Of a stretch of DNA of 64,000 bases, positions 15,509 through 23,880 are shown piece by piece. A program made the translations under genes and the position numbers. The DNA lies in the NCBI RefSeq assembly GCF_013415105.1, contig NZ_JACCDF010000010.1, positions 62,001 to 126,000 on the forward strand, given 5' to 3'. The notes under the pieces were generated by a model. It did not search any database and was not told the DNA's origin. It worked only from the letters and a program-made list of their open reading frames with translations. Numbering within the stretch: position 1 is the stretch's first letter; each line of letters begins with the position of its first letter. The stretch is from Vreelandella salicampi (GTDB lineage Bacteria; Pseudomonadota; Gammaproteobacteria; Pseudomonadales; Halomonadaceae).

Positions 15509-16288
15509 GAATCTCTTTAACCGTCATTGCCTGGCAGGGCGTGCGCAGTGCCATAGGCTAATTTTCTCATGACAAGCAGCTGGTTTGGCCACTGACTTCG
15601 ATAAAGTTATCTTAAGAATCGTGAGCGATCACTTCATTTCATAGTCTCACAAGCGGCGAATCAATATGCCCCGGAGCTTTCTCCGGGGCATTTTTTGTCG
15701 GAGCGATAAAAGAAGGATCCGTTGCTTCCTGTTGCTTTGCTATGATAGGTACACCGTTTAATTTAATATAAGTCAAGAGAGTTAGTTAAGTTTTTTTCAG
15801 CTTAACATAAACGTTTCTGTAGAGTGGGGCTTATTCCAATTGTTAGATGGTTCGCTATCTCAGCCAATGGCTATGCCCAGAGTCCTGTTGGTCTCTGGCT
15901 CAATGATATCTCTACAGTTCCGCAGCCAGTGAAGAAGTTTTCTCACCACTTTAGGTAGGCCGTCGTGACGGCTGTTCGTATATCGAATCAGCCATCCAAG
16001 ACATACGTGGGCAACAGCTAATCCCTGTGCATGGACCAACGCTCATACCGTGTTCGCTAACGCACAGAAACAGCCTCATCACTCCATTATTCTCATTTTA
16101 TTTGAGCAAGAGCGTATGCACTTGTCGGTATCAGCTTCACTCAGATCGCGTTGCGAACCGGCTGCGAGGAAGGCAGCGTCTGATTCAAGATGAAAGGCGA
16201 AGGACCGGGCGTCACCCAAGCATCTCGAATGCCCCTTTAAATCCTTCTTTAGCACTTCAAAATCTATTTTTCTGCCCGGCGAGATGCC
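15509..16288. other. 780-bp intergenic region
   Basis: It contains one clear hairpin terminator (15667-15697) and then an AT-rich stretch around 15750-15800 (TTTAATTTAATATAAGTC) that could hold a promoter. Between 15840 and 16280 I see no convincing gene. A 58-codon minus-strand frame exists without a credible start. Confidence 0.5.
15667..15697 (+). terminator. Rho-independent terminator after the EEP gene
   Basis: The stem TGCCCCGGAG/CTCCGGGGCA with loop CTTT is followed by TTTTTT. It lies 160 bp after the EEP gene stop. Confidence 0.85.
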
Positions 16289-18700
16289 ATGAAAATTTCT
16301 GACTTATTGCTCGAGCAGGATCCCTTCTTCACTTTGTCTCTCGACCTGTTTGCCTGGGTGGATCGGGCGGGAAACTTTCTGCAGGTCAATCCTGCCTTTA
16401 AGCGCTTTTTGGGCTACGAGCTCGAAACGCTGAAAGGCAAGTCCTATGCCTATCTGGTGGTAGCCGAAGACCGCCCTCTGGTCGAAGAGGCGTTGGCGTG
16501 CCTGGACGAGGATCGCCCCGTGCAGGAGCTGGTCGTGCGGGTCGAGGATTCATGGGGTCACCTGCACTGGCTTGAGGTCAATGCCGCCCTGTGTGAAGAG
16601 TCCTTGATCCACATGGTGGCCCGAGATATCACTCATCATCGGCGTTTGCGCCAGGAGGTCGACCGCCTGGCCGAGCGCCTCATCACCACCCTTGACAGCA
16701 TCACCGACGGCTTTTTTACGCTGGATACCCAGTGGCGCTTCACCTATCTCAATCCTGAGGCGGAGCACTTGCTTGAGCACGACTTGAGTGAACTCAAAGG
16801 TGTGACTCTCTGGGACGTCTTCCCCCAGGGGCTTGGCACTCAGTTCGAGCGGGAGTATCGGCGCGCATTTGACGACAACGTCAGCGTTTCCTTCGAGGCC
16901 CGCTACCCGGATCTTGGGCTTTGGCTGGAGGTCAATGCCTACCCGTCTTGTGAAGGGCTCGCGGTGTATTTCCGCGACATCAGTCGGCGTAAGTCCACCG
17001 AGCAGCAGCTTCACATCCTCGAACGCAGTATCGCGGCGAGCATCAACGGCGTGATCATCACCGATGCCTGCAAGGACGATCAACCGATCATCTATGCCAA
17101 TCCGGCGTTCGAACGGCTGACCGGTTACCTTTGCGAGGAGGTCCTGGGACACAACTGCCGCTTTCTTCAGGGTCCGGACACCGACCCCAGAGCCACTGCC
17201 AAGGTGCGTGCGGCCATCCGCGACCGCCAAAAAACGCAGGTGGTGCTTCGTAACTACCGCAAGGACGGTACGCTTTTTTGGAACGAGCTGAACATCTCAC
17301 CGGTGTTTGACGAGGAAGGGCAGGTCACGCATTTCATTGGTGTACAGCACGACATCACCACCCAGCGCGACTATGAGGAGCGCCTGGCCTACAGTGCTAA
17401 CCATGATCTTCTGACCGGGCTGCCCAACCGCACCCTGCTGGAAGAGCACCTGAAAGAGGCGACCCTTGATACGTCAGATGGCTGCCTACTTGGGGTGCTC
17501 TTCGTCGATCTCGATGGCTTCAAACCGATCAACGATACGCTGGGCCATCAGATCGGTGACATGCTGCTCGAGCAGGTGGCCGTGCGCCTAACCCGGCAGG
17601 CCGGGCCAGGCAACAGTGTGGCCCGATTCGGCGCAGACGAGTTCGTGGTGGTAATGCCAGCCTGTATGGATGCGACAGCGGTGCAATCCATGGCCGAGGA
17701 GATTCTTGCCGTTCTTGCGCGGCCTTATCGCATCAACCAAAACGAACTTCGCATCACCGCAAGCATCGGTGTCGCCGTGAAAGAGGACCTTCTGGATTCG
17801 CCGATGATCTTGGTGCAGCGGGCCGATATGGCGATGTATCGGGCAAAGCGCCAGGGTCACAATGCCATTTACTGGTACCGCCAAGAGCTCGGGCAAAAGG
17901 CAAGCGAGAAGGTTTCTTTGCGCCGCGACCTTCAAAAAGCCATCGACAGCGAGCAATTCGAGCTTCATTACCAGCCTCAGATTCATGGTCCAAGCGAGCG
18001 GGTCACCGGCTTTGAAGCGTTGATCCGCTGGCAGCATCCCGAGCGGGGCTATGTATCGCCGGCTGATTTTATTGGTCTTGGTGAGAGTACCGGGCAGATC
18101 ATTCCTATCAGTGACTGGGTACTCGCCACCGCCTGCCGTGATGCCCAAGAGCTCAATACCCTGGGCATGGGCAACTTCACCATGGCGGTCAACATCTCGC
18201 CCATGCAGTTCCAACGTACCCATTTCGTGCAAGATCTTCTCCAAATGCTTGAGAAAAGCGGCCTTGCACCTGAGCTGCTCGAGCTTGAGCTCACCGAGGG
18301 TGTACTGATGGAGAGCGCTGGCTGGGCGCTTGAGACGCTGGGGTTCCTGCGCCGGAAAGGCCTCCAGCTTGCCATCGATGACTTTGGAACTGGCTTCTCG
18401 AGTCTCAGCTATCTAAAGCACCTGCCGGTGAGCAAGGTCAAGATAGACCGGGCCTTCATCAATGACATCATCAGCGACCGTCGTGATGCCGCTATCGTCC
18501 GGGGGGTTATCGCTATGGCCCAAGCGATGGAGATGGAGGTGCTGGCCGAAGGTATCGAGACTCATGCCCAATACGCCTATCTTTCCCGCCAGCAATGCAC
18601 GTATTTCCAGGGCTTTCATTTCGCAAGACCTATGCCCTTGGCTCGATTGAAGGAATTTCTTAATGAACGTCACAGAGAGCAGGAGGCCATGGGGGCCTAG
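16289..18700 (+). CDS. PAS-PAS-LOV-GGDEF-EAL protein, probable blue-light-responsive c-di-GMP enzyme
   Basis: An 803-residue cytoplasmic protein. Two PAS domains (about 15-120 and 130-235) are followed by a third at about 250-365. That one carries the photoactive LOV motif GHNCRFLQGP, whose Cys forms the flavin adduct, and the flavin-contact segment NYRKDGTLFWNE. The GGDEF domain (about 375-530) has the altered signature RFGADEF, so cyclase activity is doubtful. The EAL domain (about 545-795) is intact: EALIRW, NISPMQF, ELTEG, IDDFGTGFSSL, KVKIDRAF, LAEGIE and QGFHFARP. The likely activity is light-modulated breakdown of c-di-GMP. It stands alone. Confidence 0.93.
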   Translation: MKISDLLLEQDPFFTLSLDLFAWVDRAGNFLQVNPAFKRFLGYELETLKGKSYAYLVVAEDRPLVEEALACLDEDRPVQELVVRVEDSWGHLHWLEVNAALCEESLIHMVARDITHHRRLRQEVDRLAERLITTLDSITDGFFTLDTQWRFTYLNPEAEHLLEHDLSELKGVTLWDVFPQGLGTQFEREYRRAFDDNVSVSFEARYPDLGLWLEVNAYPSCEGLAVYFRDISRRKSTEQQLHILERSIAASINGVIITDACKDDQPIIYANPAFERLTGYLCEEVLGHNCRFLQGPDTDPRATAKVRAAIRDRQKTQVVLRNYRKDGTLFWNELNISPVFDEEGQVTHFIGVQHDITTQRDYEERLAYSANHDLLTGLPNRTLLEEHLKEATLDTSDGCLLGVLFVDLDGFKPINDTLGHQIGDMLLEQVAVRLTRQAGPGNSVARFGADEFVVVMPACMDATAVQSMAEEILAVLARPYRINQNELRITASIGVAVKEDLLDSPMILVQRADMAMYRAKRQGHNAIYWYRQELGQKASEKVSLRRDLQKAIDSEQFELHYQPQIHGPSERVTGFEALIRWQHPERGYVSPADFIGLGESTGQIIPISDWVLATACRDAQELNTLGMGNFTMAVNISPMQFQRTHFVQDLLQMLEKSGLAPELLELELTEGVLMESAGWALETLGFLRRKGLQLAIDDFGTGFSSLSYLKHLPVSKVKIDRAFINDIISDRRDAAIVRGVIAMAQAMEMEVLAEGIETHAQYAYLSRQQCTYFQGFHFARPMPLARLKEFLNERHREQEAMGA

Positions 18701-18747
18701 GTCAAGGCCGTCAATGACAATTAAAGCTGACCCATCTGGAGTGCTAT

Positions 18748-18862
18748 GTTCGCTAGCGCACAGTCAATGCGTGCTTAAAAGTTCATCCTAAGGGTGAGCG
18801 AGGCAAGGAATATGCCTAAACAAGGACGTTGCGCAATGCGCTGCAGGGGATGTGCAGCGCGC
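18748..18862 (+). repeat. Dispersed structured repeat, copy C (upstream of the esterase)
   Basis: About 115 bp aligned with copy A: GTTCGCTAGCGCACAGTCAA, TGCGTGCTTAAAAGTTCATC, then ATGCCTAAACAAGGACGTTG. The hairpin AGGCA/TGCCT at 18801-18817 has loop AGGAATA. A second GGA lies in CAAGGACG and a third in CAGGGGATG. It ends 170 bp before the esterase start on the same strand. Confidence 0.78.
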
Positions 18863-19031
18863 TTTTCTCAATAGTAGACCGAGTCTTCGATAGTCTCTCA
18901 TTCTTCGTCCCGTGTTTTTCCCTGTTACCGAGGATAGCCACTTGACGTTGTTCTCGATGCGCAATCTTCCAGATACCGCAGTCTTTATCTGCAAGCAGCA
19001 TGCGCCATATTAAGCTGGCAAAGGAGGTCAT

Positions 19032-19949
19032 ATGCCGACATCTTTAGATAGCCACAACCGTTTAACCGACTTGGAAGAATTCGGCACTGACCCTGGGTCG
19101 TTGCAGGCTCACACCTATATACCGAAGAAATTCCCCAAGAACTTTGTGAAGAACGGGCCACTCGTTGTTGTGTTGCACGGCAGCACCCAATCAGCTGAGA
19201 GTTATGATCACGGATCAGGCTGGTCCGAACTCGCCGACGAATGTGGGATAGCACTGCTGTATCCGGAGCAAAGAATCACCAACAGTCCGATCAGTAGCTT
19301 CAACTGGTTCAAGTCCAGTGATTCTCGCCGCGACGAAGGCGAACCATTGTCGATTCGTCATATGATCAAGCAGGTCGTTGATGATTATGGCATCGACCCT
19401 GATCGCATCTTCATCACGGGGTTGTCCTCGGGCGGCGCCATGGCCTCTGTGATGCTGGCGACCTATCCGGAAGTGTTCGCGGGAGGCGCGATCATCGCCG
19501 GGCTTCCCTACCGTAGCGCGGATAACCTGATGGAGGCGATGGCTCGTATGCAGGGATATGGTGGCCCGTCGGATAGTAAGCTCGATTCGCTGGTGCGCGA
19601 AGCCTCGACATTCCGTGGCCCTTGGCCAACGATCTCGGTCTGGCATGGCGGTAGCGATTCGACCGTCGACAATGCCAACGCTGATTCCATCGTCCGGCAG
19701 TGGCAGAGAGTCCACAAGGTTGATGGGCCGCCGACACGGGTGGAGGAAGTCAGCGGTTCTCCCCGCCAGGTCTGGTGCAACGACGACGGGCGAGAAGTGA
19801 TCGAAGAATACATCATCGATGGTATGGGCCACGGCACGCCGATCATGGCCGGTGGAGACGAAGGCCTCGGGGAAGAAGACAAGTACATGCTGGAAGTTGG
19901 CATTTCTTCGACCCGCCACATAGCGAATTTCTGGGGCCTTACGAAGTAG
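19032..19949 (+). CDS. PHB-depolymerase/LpqC-type esterase
   Basis: A 305-residue alpha/beta hydrolase. The oxyanion region is VVVLHGSTQSAESYD (about 46-60). The nucleophile motif is GLSSGGAMA (Ser132), an acidic residue lies in WHGGSDSTVD (about 209), and the His is 267 in DGMGHGTP. This is the esterase/PHB-depolymerase family, which includes feruloyl and acetylxylan esterases and polyhydroxyalkanoate depolymerases. No signal peptide is visible, so an intracellular role, possibly in polyhydroxyalkanoate turnover (a phasin is present at 58.8 kb), is possible but unproven. A strong AAAGGAGGTCAT ribosome site precedes the ATG. A deleted paralogue is at 8754-8999. Confidence 0.88.
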   Translation: MPTSLDSHNRLTDLEEFGTDPGSLQAHTYIPKKFPKNFVKNGPLVVVLHGSTQSAESYDHGSGWSELADECGIALLYPEQRITNSPISSFNWFKSSDSRRDEGEPLSIRHMIKQVVDDYGIDPDRIFITGLSSGGAMASVMLATYPEVFAGGAIIAGLPYRSADNLMEAMARMQGYGGPSDSKLDSLVREASTFRGPWPTISVWHGGSDSTVDNANADSIVRQWQRVHKVDGPPTRVEEVSGSPRQVWCNDDGREVIEEYIIDGMGHGTPIMAGGDEGLGEEDKYMLEVGISSTRHIANFWGLTK

Positions 19950-19956
19950 ATGACAG

Positions 19957-20007
19957 AAGTAGGTGAAAAAAGTAGGTGAAAAAAGTAGATAAAAAAATCG
20001 GTGAAAA
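19957..20007 (+). repeat. Short tandem repeat after the esterase
   Basis: The unit GTAGGTGAAAAAA occurs twice, followed by degenerate units GTAGATAAAAAAA and TCGGTGAAAAT. It is A-rich and lies directly after the stop codon. Confidence 0.7.
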
Positions 20008-20059
20008 TAGCAGTGGAGCGAGCGGTGGCCGGGTTGTTCCGCCGCCACCGCTTAGACAC

Positions 20060-21268
20060 TCAAGGTGAGGCGGTAGGCTCAACCTGCTGCTTCACTTTCT
20101 CAACGATATGCGCCCCGATGGGTATCGCTGAGGTGGCGGCGGGTGAGGGTGCGTTGCATACGTTAACCGTGCGTGGGGTGTTGACGAACAGAAAGTCGTC
20201 GACCAGCTTACCGTCGTTGGACACCGCCTGGGCACGCACGCCGGCAGGGTAGGGCTCAAGATCCGCGAGCGTTAAACTCGGGCAGTACTTGCGTACCTGC
20301 TGAAGATAGCCTTTTTTGTACAGCGAGTTCTTTAGCTCGGTCAGCCCTGGGCGCAGATTATCCTTAAGCACCTGGCGGATGCCGCTGTGGCGTAACATAG
20401 CTAACGTATCGGATAGCGACACGTCAGTCTTGCGGTAGCCTTCGCGCTTCCAAGCCAGTACCGCGTTAGGGCCGACTGTCACGCTGCCGTCGATCATGCG
20501 CGTTAGGTGCACGCCAAGAAACGGCATTGAGGGGTCTGGAATCGGGTAGATCAAGTGATTGACAATTTGGTTGTACTGCGTGGGCAGACGGTAATATTCG
20601 CCACGGAACGGGCAGATGGTGAAATCTGGTTCGATACCCAACATGCGCACCACGCGGTCTGCCATTAGCCCCGAGCAGGACACCATGAAGCAGGTAGAAA
20701 AATCTCCCTGGTTGGTTGATACCACCACCTCGTTGGTACGCTCACTTAAGCCGGTCACCGATGTATCGTAGCGGATCTCGCCACCAGCGGCTTCGAACTC
20801 ACGGCCCATAGCGGTAGCGACTTCAGCGTAGTTAACGATGCCGCTAGAGGGGACAAAGATTCCGCCTACACCGGTGATGTTAGGCTCACGCTCGTGCAGT
20901 TCCTCCGCCGTCAGCCAATACCGTTCCAGGCCATTGGCCTCTGTGCGCTCCCACAGTGCTTGCATTCGCTGCAGTTCGAGGTCATTCGTGGCGACCAGCA
21001 ATTTTCCGCATTCATCGTAGGCAATATCATGCTCATCACAAAACGCCTTGGTGGCATGATTTCCCTCTAGGCAGAAGCGCGCCTTTAAGCTGCCGGGCGT
21101 GTAGTAAACGCCAGCGTGAATGACACCACTGTTGTGGCCCGTTTGGTGGCGGGCAGGACCGTTCTCTTTCTCGACCAGCAGCATCTTCTTATCAGGATAG
21201 GCTCGGATAAGTTGCATGGCGGTCGACAGCCCAAGAATGCCGCCCCCGATGATAATGTAGTCGTACAT
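20060..21268 (-). CDS. lhgO: L-2-hydroxyglutarate dehydrogenase/oxidase
   Basis: A 402-residue flavoprotein. The N-terminal MYDYIIIGGGILGLSTAMQL holds the FAD dinucleotide motif and begins as E. coli LhgO does, so I choose the ATG at 21268 over 21286. Further family segments are HQTGHNSGVIHAGVYY, FRGEYYRLP, and AGVRAQAVSNDGKLVDDF near the C-terminus. It oxidises L-2-hydroxyglutarate to 2-oxoglutarate and passes electrons to the quinone pool. It lies 64 bp downstream of glaH on the same strand. Together they turn glutarate into 2-oxoglutarate, the end of one lysine-degradation route. Confidence 0.94.
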   Translation of the reverse strand: MYDYIIIGGGILGLSTAMQLIRAYPDKKMLLVEKENGPARHQTGHNSGVIHAGVYYTPGSLKARFCLEGNHATKAFCDEHDIAYDECGKLLVATNDLELQRMQALWERTEANGLERYWLTAEELHEREPNITGVGGIFVPSSGIVNYAEVATAMGREFEAAGGEIRYDTSVTGLSERTNEVVVSTNQGDFSTCFMVSCSGLMADRVVRMLGIEPDFTICPFRGEYYRLPTQYNQIVNHLIYPIPDPSMPFLGVHLTRMIDGSVTVGPNAVLAWKREGYRKTDVSLSDTLAMLRHSGIRQVLKDNLRPGLTELKNSLYKKGYLQQVRKYCPSLTLADLEPYPAGVRAQAVSNDGKLVDDFLFVNTPRTVNVCNAPSPAATSAIPIGAHIVEKVKQQVEPTASP

Positions 21269-21332
21269 AGGCGTCTCGGTGGTCAAGGGGAAAAGGCCAC
21301 CGTCATGGCAGTGGCCGACTTATTTTTGCTTG

Positions 21333-22295
21333 TTACACCTGGCGCGGCTGACGCAGCGTTTTAGCATGAGTGAAATAACCACGCTGACGCATCAGCTCGC
21401 GACGCAGGTCGGGATGTGGCGTGAAACGATCACGACCATGCAGCCAGAAGTGATTGTTAATGAGAAGGAAGCTGCCTATGGATACCGGAATCGAAAGCCG
21501 GTGTTTACTACCTTCCAACGAATCGGAAAGGTTGGCTAGCCAGTTACCTTCCTCGAAATTCTTGGGCTGCACGAACTGGTCGATATAAGACATGATGGGG
21601 CGTCCCTCTGTATCCACATCAAATACCGGATGGTAGATATCGCGATCCACGTTTTTACTCGGCGGTGCGGTCCAGCGCATGTCACGACGCGCCAGTGGGT
21701 GCGGGTAAAAGGTGTCTAACCCCTCCCAGTCGTCGAGGTGCAACAATAGCGAGTTGCCACCTTGCATGTTCTGTTCGTCGATTTTCATCATCAATACGTA
21801 GTCAGTGTCCTGCTCTACGAAGGTACCGTCGTTATGCAGCTCCATGACACGGTGCGGCTGACGCAGATAGCTATCTGAATTATCGACGTTTTTGACCACA
21901 AAGCGCGCGTAGTACTGACCACTCATGGCATCGAAGTTAGAGCGGCCCATTAGGTGAGACACCGCCGTGGCGAACATCACCATGTCGTCTGCTTGCTCAA
22001 CTTGATCCAGCCCCTCGGGTGTGACCAGAAAAGCCCCCGTCTCTCGGTCCACCATGGTATCGATCAGCAACGGCTGCAAGGTGTTTTGGCACAAATCATC
22101 CAGAATCTTGGCCACCCGAAAGCGCAGAAAAGACTTGTATTCCAGCGCCTGAACCGGCCATTCCGACACGGCGTCAAGAAACGCATTCACCGTCTCTTTT
22201 GGAAAGCTAAGTTGCAGTAAGCGATCCGACTGCGGCGAGCGGCCAAGGGTGAAGCCATGATGCTGCTGTGAGTGGATATTGGCTGGAGCGTTCAT
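21333..22295 (-). CDS. glaH: Glutarate 2-hydroxylase (CsiD/GlaH)
   Basis: A protein of 320 residues matching CsiD/GlaH. The Fe(II) ligands are in [19 protein letters not shown] (the HND pair), and the distal His and 2-oxoglutarate-binding Arg lie towards the end ([12 protein letters not shown], then [13 protein letters not shown]). It hydroxylates glutarate to L-2-hydroxyglutarate with 2-oxoglutarate and oxygen. The ribosome site AGAGAGGTG precedes the ATG. It is first in the glaH-lhgO operon. The 230-bp region upstream, shared with a divergent LysE-type gene, contains a 10-bp inverted repeat that could be an operator. Confidence 0.95.
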   Translation of the reverse strand: MNAPANIHSQQHHGFTLGRSPQSDRLLQLSFPKETVNAFLDAVSEWPVQALEYKSFLRFRVAKILDDLCQNTLQPLLIDTMVDRETGAFLVTPEGLDQVEQADDMVMFATAVSHLMGRSNFDAMSGQYYARFVVKNVDNSDSYLRQPHRVMELHNDGTFVEQDTDYVLMMKIDEQNMQGGNSLLLHLDDWEGLDTFYPHPLARRDMRWTAPPSKNVDRDIYHPVFDVDTEGRPIMSYIDQFVQPKNFEEGNWLANLSDSLEGSKHRLSIPVSIGSFLLINNHFWLHGRDRFTPHPDLRRELMRQRGYFTHAKTLRQPRQV

Positions 22296-22343
22296 TGGAC
22301 ACCTCTCTGGAGCAAAAGAATAAAAGAACCCGCACTCAGAAAA

Positions 22344-22389
22344 TATCTATATTTTATAAATTCGTCAACGTTATCTAATAATATAGATA
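22344..22389. promoter_or_regulatory. Possible operator: TATCTATATT inverted repeat
   Basis: TATCTATATT at 22344-22353 is perfectly mirrored by AATATAGATA at 22380-22389. An inner TATCTA/TAGATA pair lies at 22373-22389. It is AT-rich, between glaH (start 22295) and lysE (start 22526), in a divergent promoter region. The regulator is unknown; glutarate genes are often controlled by a GntR-type CsiR protein. Confidence 0.4.
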
Positions 22390-22525
22390 AAATTTTTGTG
22401 AATTCTATGAGAAGCCGCTTCTCGATGGCTCGGACAGGGAAATCAAATTAAACCGCTAGCGAAGCACTCCAACCGTCGTAAAGCTTATGCTAATTTGGTA
22501 TTAACGACTTTTGAGGTACGTCCCT

Positions 22526-23152
22526 ATGTCTATCGAAATTTGGTTTGCCTTTGCTCTCGCATCCGTAGCGTTGCTCGCTATCCCTGGGCCGACGATCTTG
22601 ACGGTGGTCAGTTACTCCATCGCCCAAGGAAAACGTGCCAATATTCCACTTGTCGCTGCGGTCGCCTTGGGGGATTCAACGGCGCTAGTCTTTTCTCTGC
22701 TCGGCCTGGGCGCCGTTTTGGCAACCTCGGCCTTTTGGTTCACCGTCATCAAATGGATAGGCGGTTTGTACCTGCTGTATATGGGCATACGGCTTTTGCG
22801 TGCCGGTATATCATCAGCTCAGCCAGTGACTCCGACCATGTCGGGGTCGCGGTGGAAGCTTTTCACCAATACCTACCTCGTGACGGCACTCAACCCGAAG
22901 GGCATCATCTTCTTCGTGGCTTTTTTACCGCAATTCGTCAGCCCAGATGCCGATGCGGGGCAGCAACTCTGGATTCTTGCGGTCACGTTCGTGGTGTTGG
23001 CAACGCTCAATGCCATGCTCTATGCGGTGTTTGCGACGTCGGTGCGCCAGATGCTTGCTTCGCGTCGCGCGCAGCGCCGCTTCAACGTAGTGGGTGGAAC
23101 ATTACTTTCTTCGGCGGGTGTATGGGCACTGCTTGCCAAGCGGCCCGTTTAA
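22526..23152 (+). CDS. LysE/RhtB family amino-acid exporter
   Basis: A 208-residue membrane protein with about six helices. The N-terminal family motif is AIPGPTILTVVSYSIAQGKR, and the loop TNTYLVTALNPKGIIFFVAF carries the second conserved element (NPK). Members export lysine, threonine, homoserine or other amino acids by proton exchange. Its position opposite glutarate (lysine-degradation) genes is suggestive of a lysine link but not proof. The ATG at 22526 follows a TTGAGG ribosome site. Confidence 0.9.
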   Translation: MSIEIWFAFALASVALLAIPGPTILTVVSYSIAQGKRANIPLVAAVALGDSTALVFSLLGLGAVLATSAFWFTVIKWIGGLYLLYMGIRLLRAGISSAQPVTPTMSGSRWKLFTNTYLVTALNPKGIIFFVAFLPQFVSPDADAGQQLWILAVTFVVLATLNAMLYAVFATSVRQMLASRRAQRRFNVVGGTLLSSAGVWALLAKRPV

Positions 23153-23169
23153 GCTCGGATAACAAGTTT

Positions 23170-23778
23170 ATGCTCTATATGGAAAAGATGAGTGAATCGT
23201 TTCAAGCGCTGCTAAGCGAGTTAGAGCAATTTGGCCAGGAAAACGATGCTGCCATTACTGACCGCCCGCGCCGTATGCTGAATATCACCCGGGATACCGG
23301 GGAATTTCTCCTGGTACTTATTATGGCAACCAATGCGCGGCGTGTGCTTGAGATTGGTACCTCAAACGGCTATTCGACGTTGTGGCTTGGCCAGGCAGCA
23401 AGCAAGATTGGCGGGCACGTTACGACGATTGAGCAATCTGAGTTCAAGCTTGAACTAGCCGCTAATAATTTTGAGCGTTCTGGTCTCGCTGAATTTATCA
23501 CCCAGCGTCAAGGGGAGGCGAGGGGTCATCTTGAAAGCATGTCGGATGCCAGTTTTGATCTTGTCTTTCTTGATTCGAAACGCTCTGAATACGTGCAGTG
23601 GTGGCCCACTCTCAAACGTGTGCTGCGAAAGGGTGGTCTGCTCGTGGTTGATAATGCCACGTCTCATACTAGCGAAATGGCACCTTTTATGGCGCTGGTG
23701 TCGGCAGATGCTGATTTCACGACGTGTACTGTGCCAGTCGGCAATGGCCAATTCCTGGCAACTAGGGGTGCCCGCTAG
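23170..23778 (+). CDS. SAM-dependent O-methyltransferase (CCoAOMT-like)
   Basis: A 202-residue protein with motif I in RVLEIGTSNGYSTLWLGQ, the acidic loop VTTIEQS, and FDLVFLDSKRSEYVQWW (motif with a metal-ligand-type Asp), then GGLLVVDNATSH. This matches the small caffeoyl-CoA O-methyltransferase family, which methylates catechol-like substrates with a divalent metal. It starts 17 bp after the LysE-type gene and is probably cotranscribed. The exact start (23170, 23179 or 23188) is uncertain because no ribosome site is strong. Confidence 0.85.
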   Translation: MLYMEKMSESFQALLSELEQFGQENDAAITDRPRRMLNITRDTGEFLLVLIMATNARRVLEIGTSNGYSTLWLGQAASKIGGHVTTIEQSEFKLELAANNFERSGLAEFITQRQGEARGHLESMSDASFDLVFLDSKRSEYVQWWPTLKRVLRKGGLLVVDNATSHTSEMAPFMALVSADADFTTCTVPVGNGQFLATRGAR

Positions 23779-23880
23779 CAGCATGGACTCATTTATCAAC
23801 TAGAATGGAACGAATTGTGTTCGTGACCGGACTGCCTTCATAGGTCACACTGCCACTCTATTCCTTTCGGAAGAATCCCT

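Noticed and set aside
15868..16040. Minus-strand 58-codon open frame
   Set aside because: No proper start or ribosome site, and no recognisable motif.
16050..16130. Possible fourth copy of the structured repeat (TTCGCTAACGCACAG) upstream of the LOV-GGDEF-EAL gene
   Set aside because: Only the first block matches well; the conserved GGA hairpin and the CCTAAACA block are absent.
16550..18244. Long antisense frames (226 and 218 codons) opposite the LOV-GGDEF-EAL gene
   Set aside because: They mirror the codon pattern of the real gene, carry no domains and have no ribosome site.
22495..23169. Long frame joining the lysE region to the O-methyltransferase
   Set aside because: The first 225 codons read the LysE-type gene out of frame and have an implausible Cys/Arg-rich composition.
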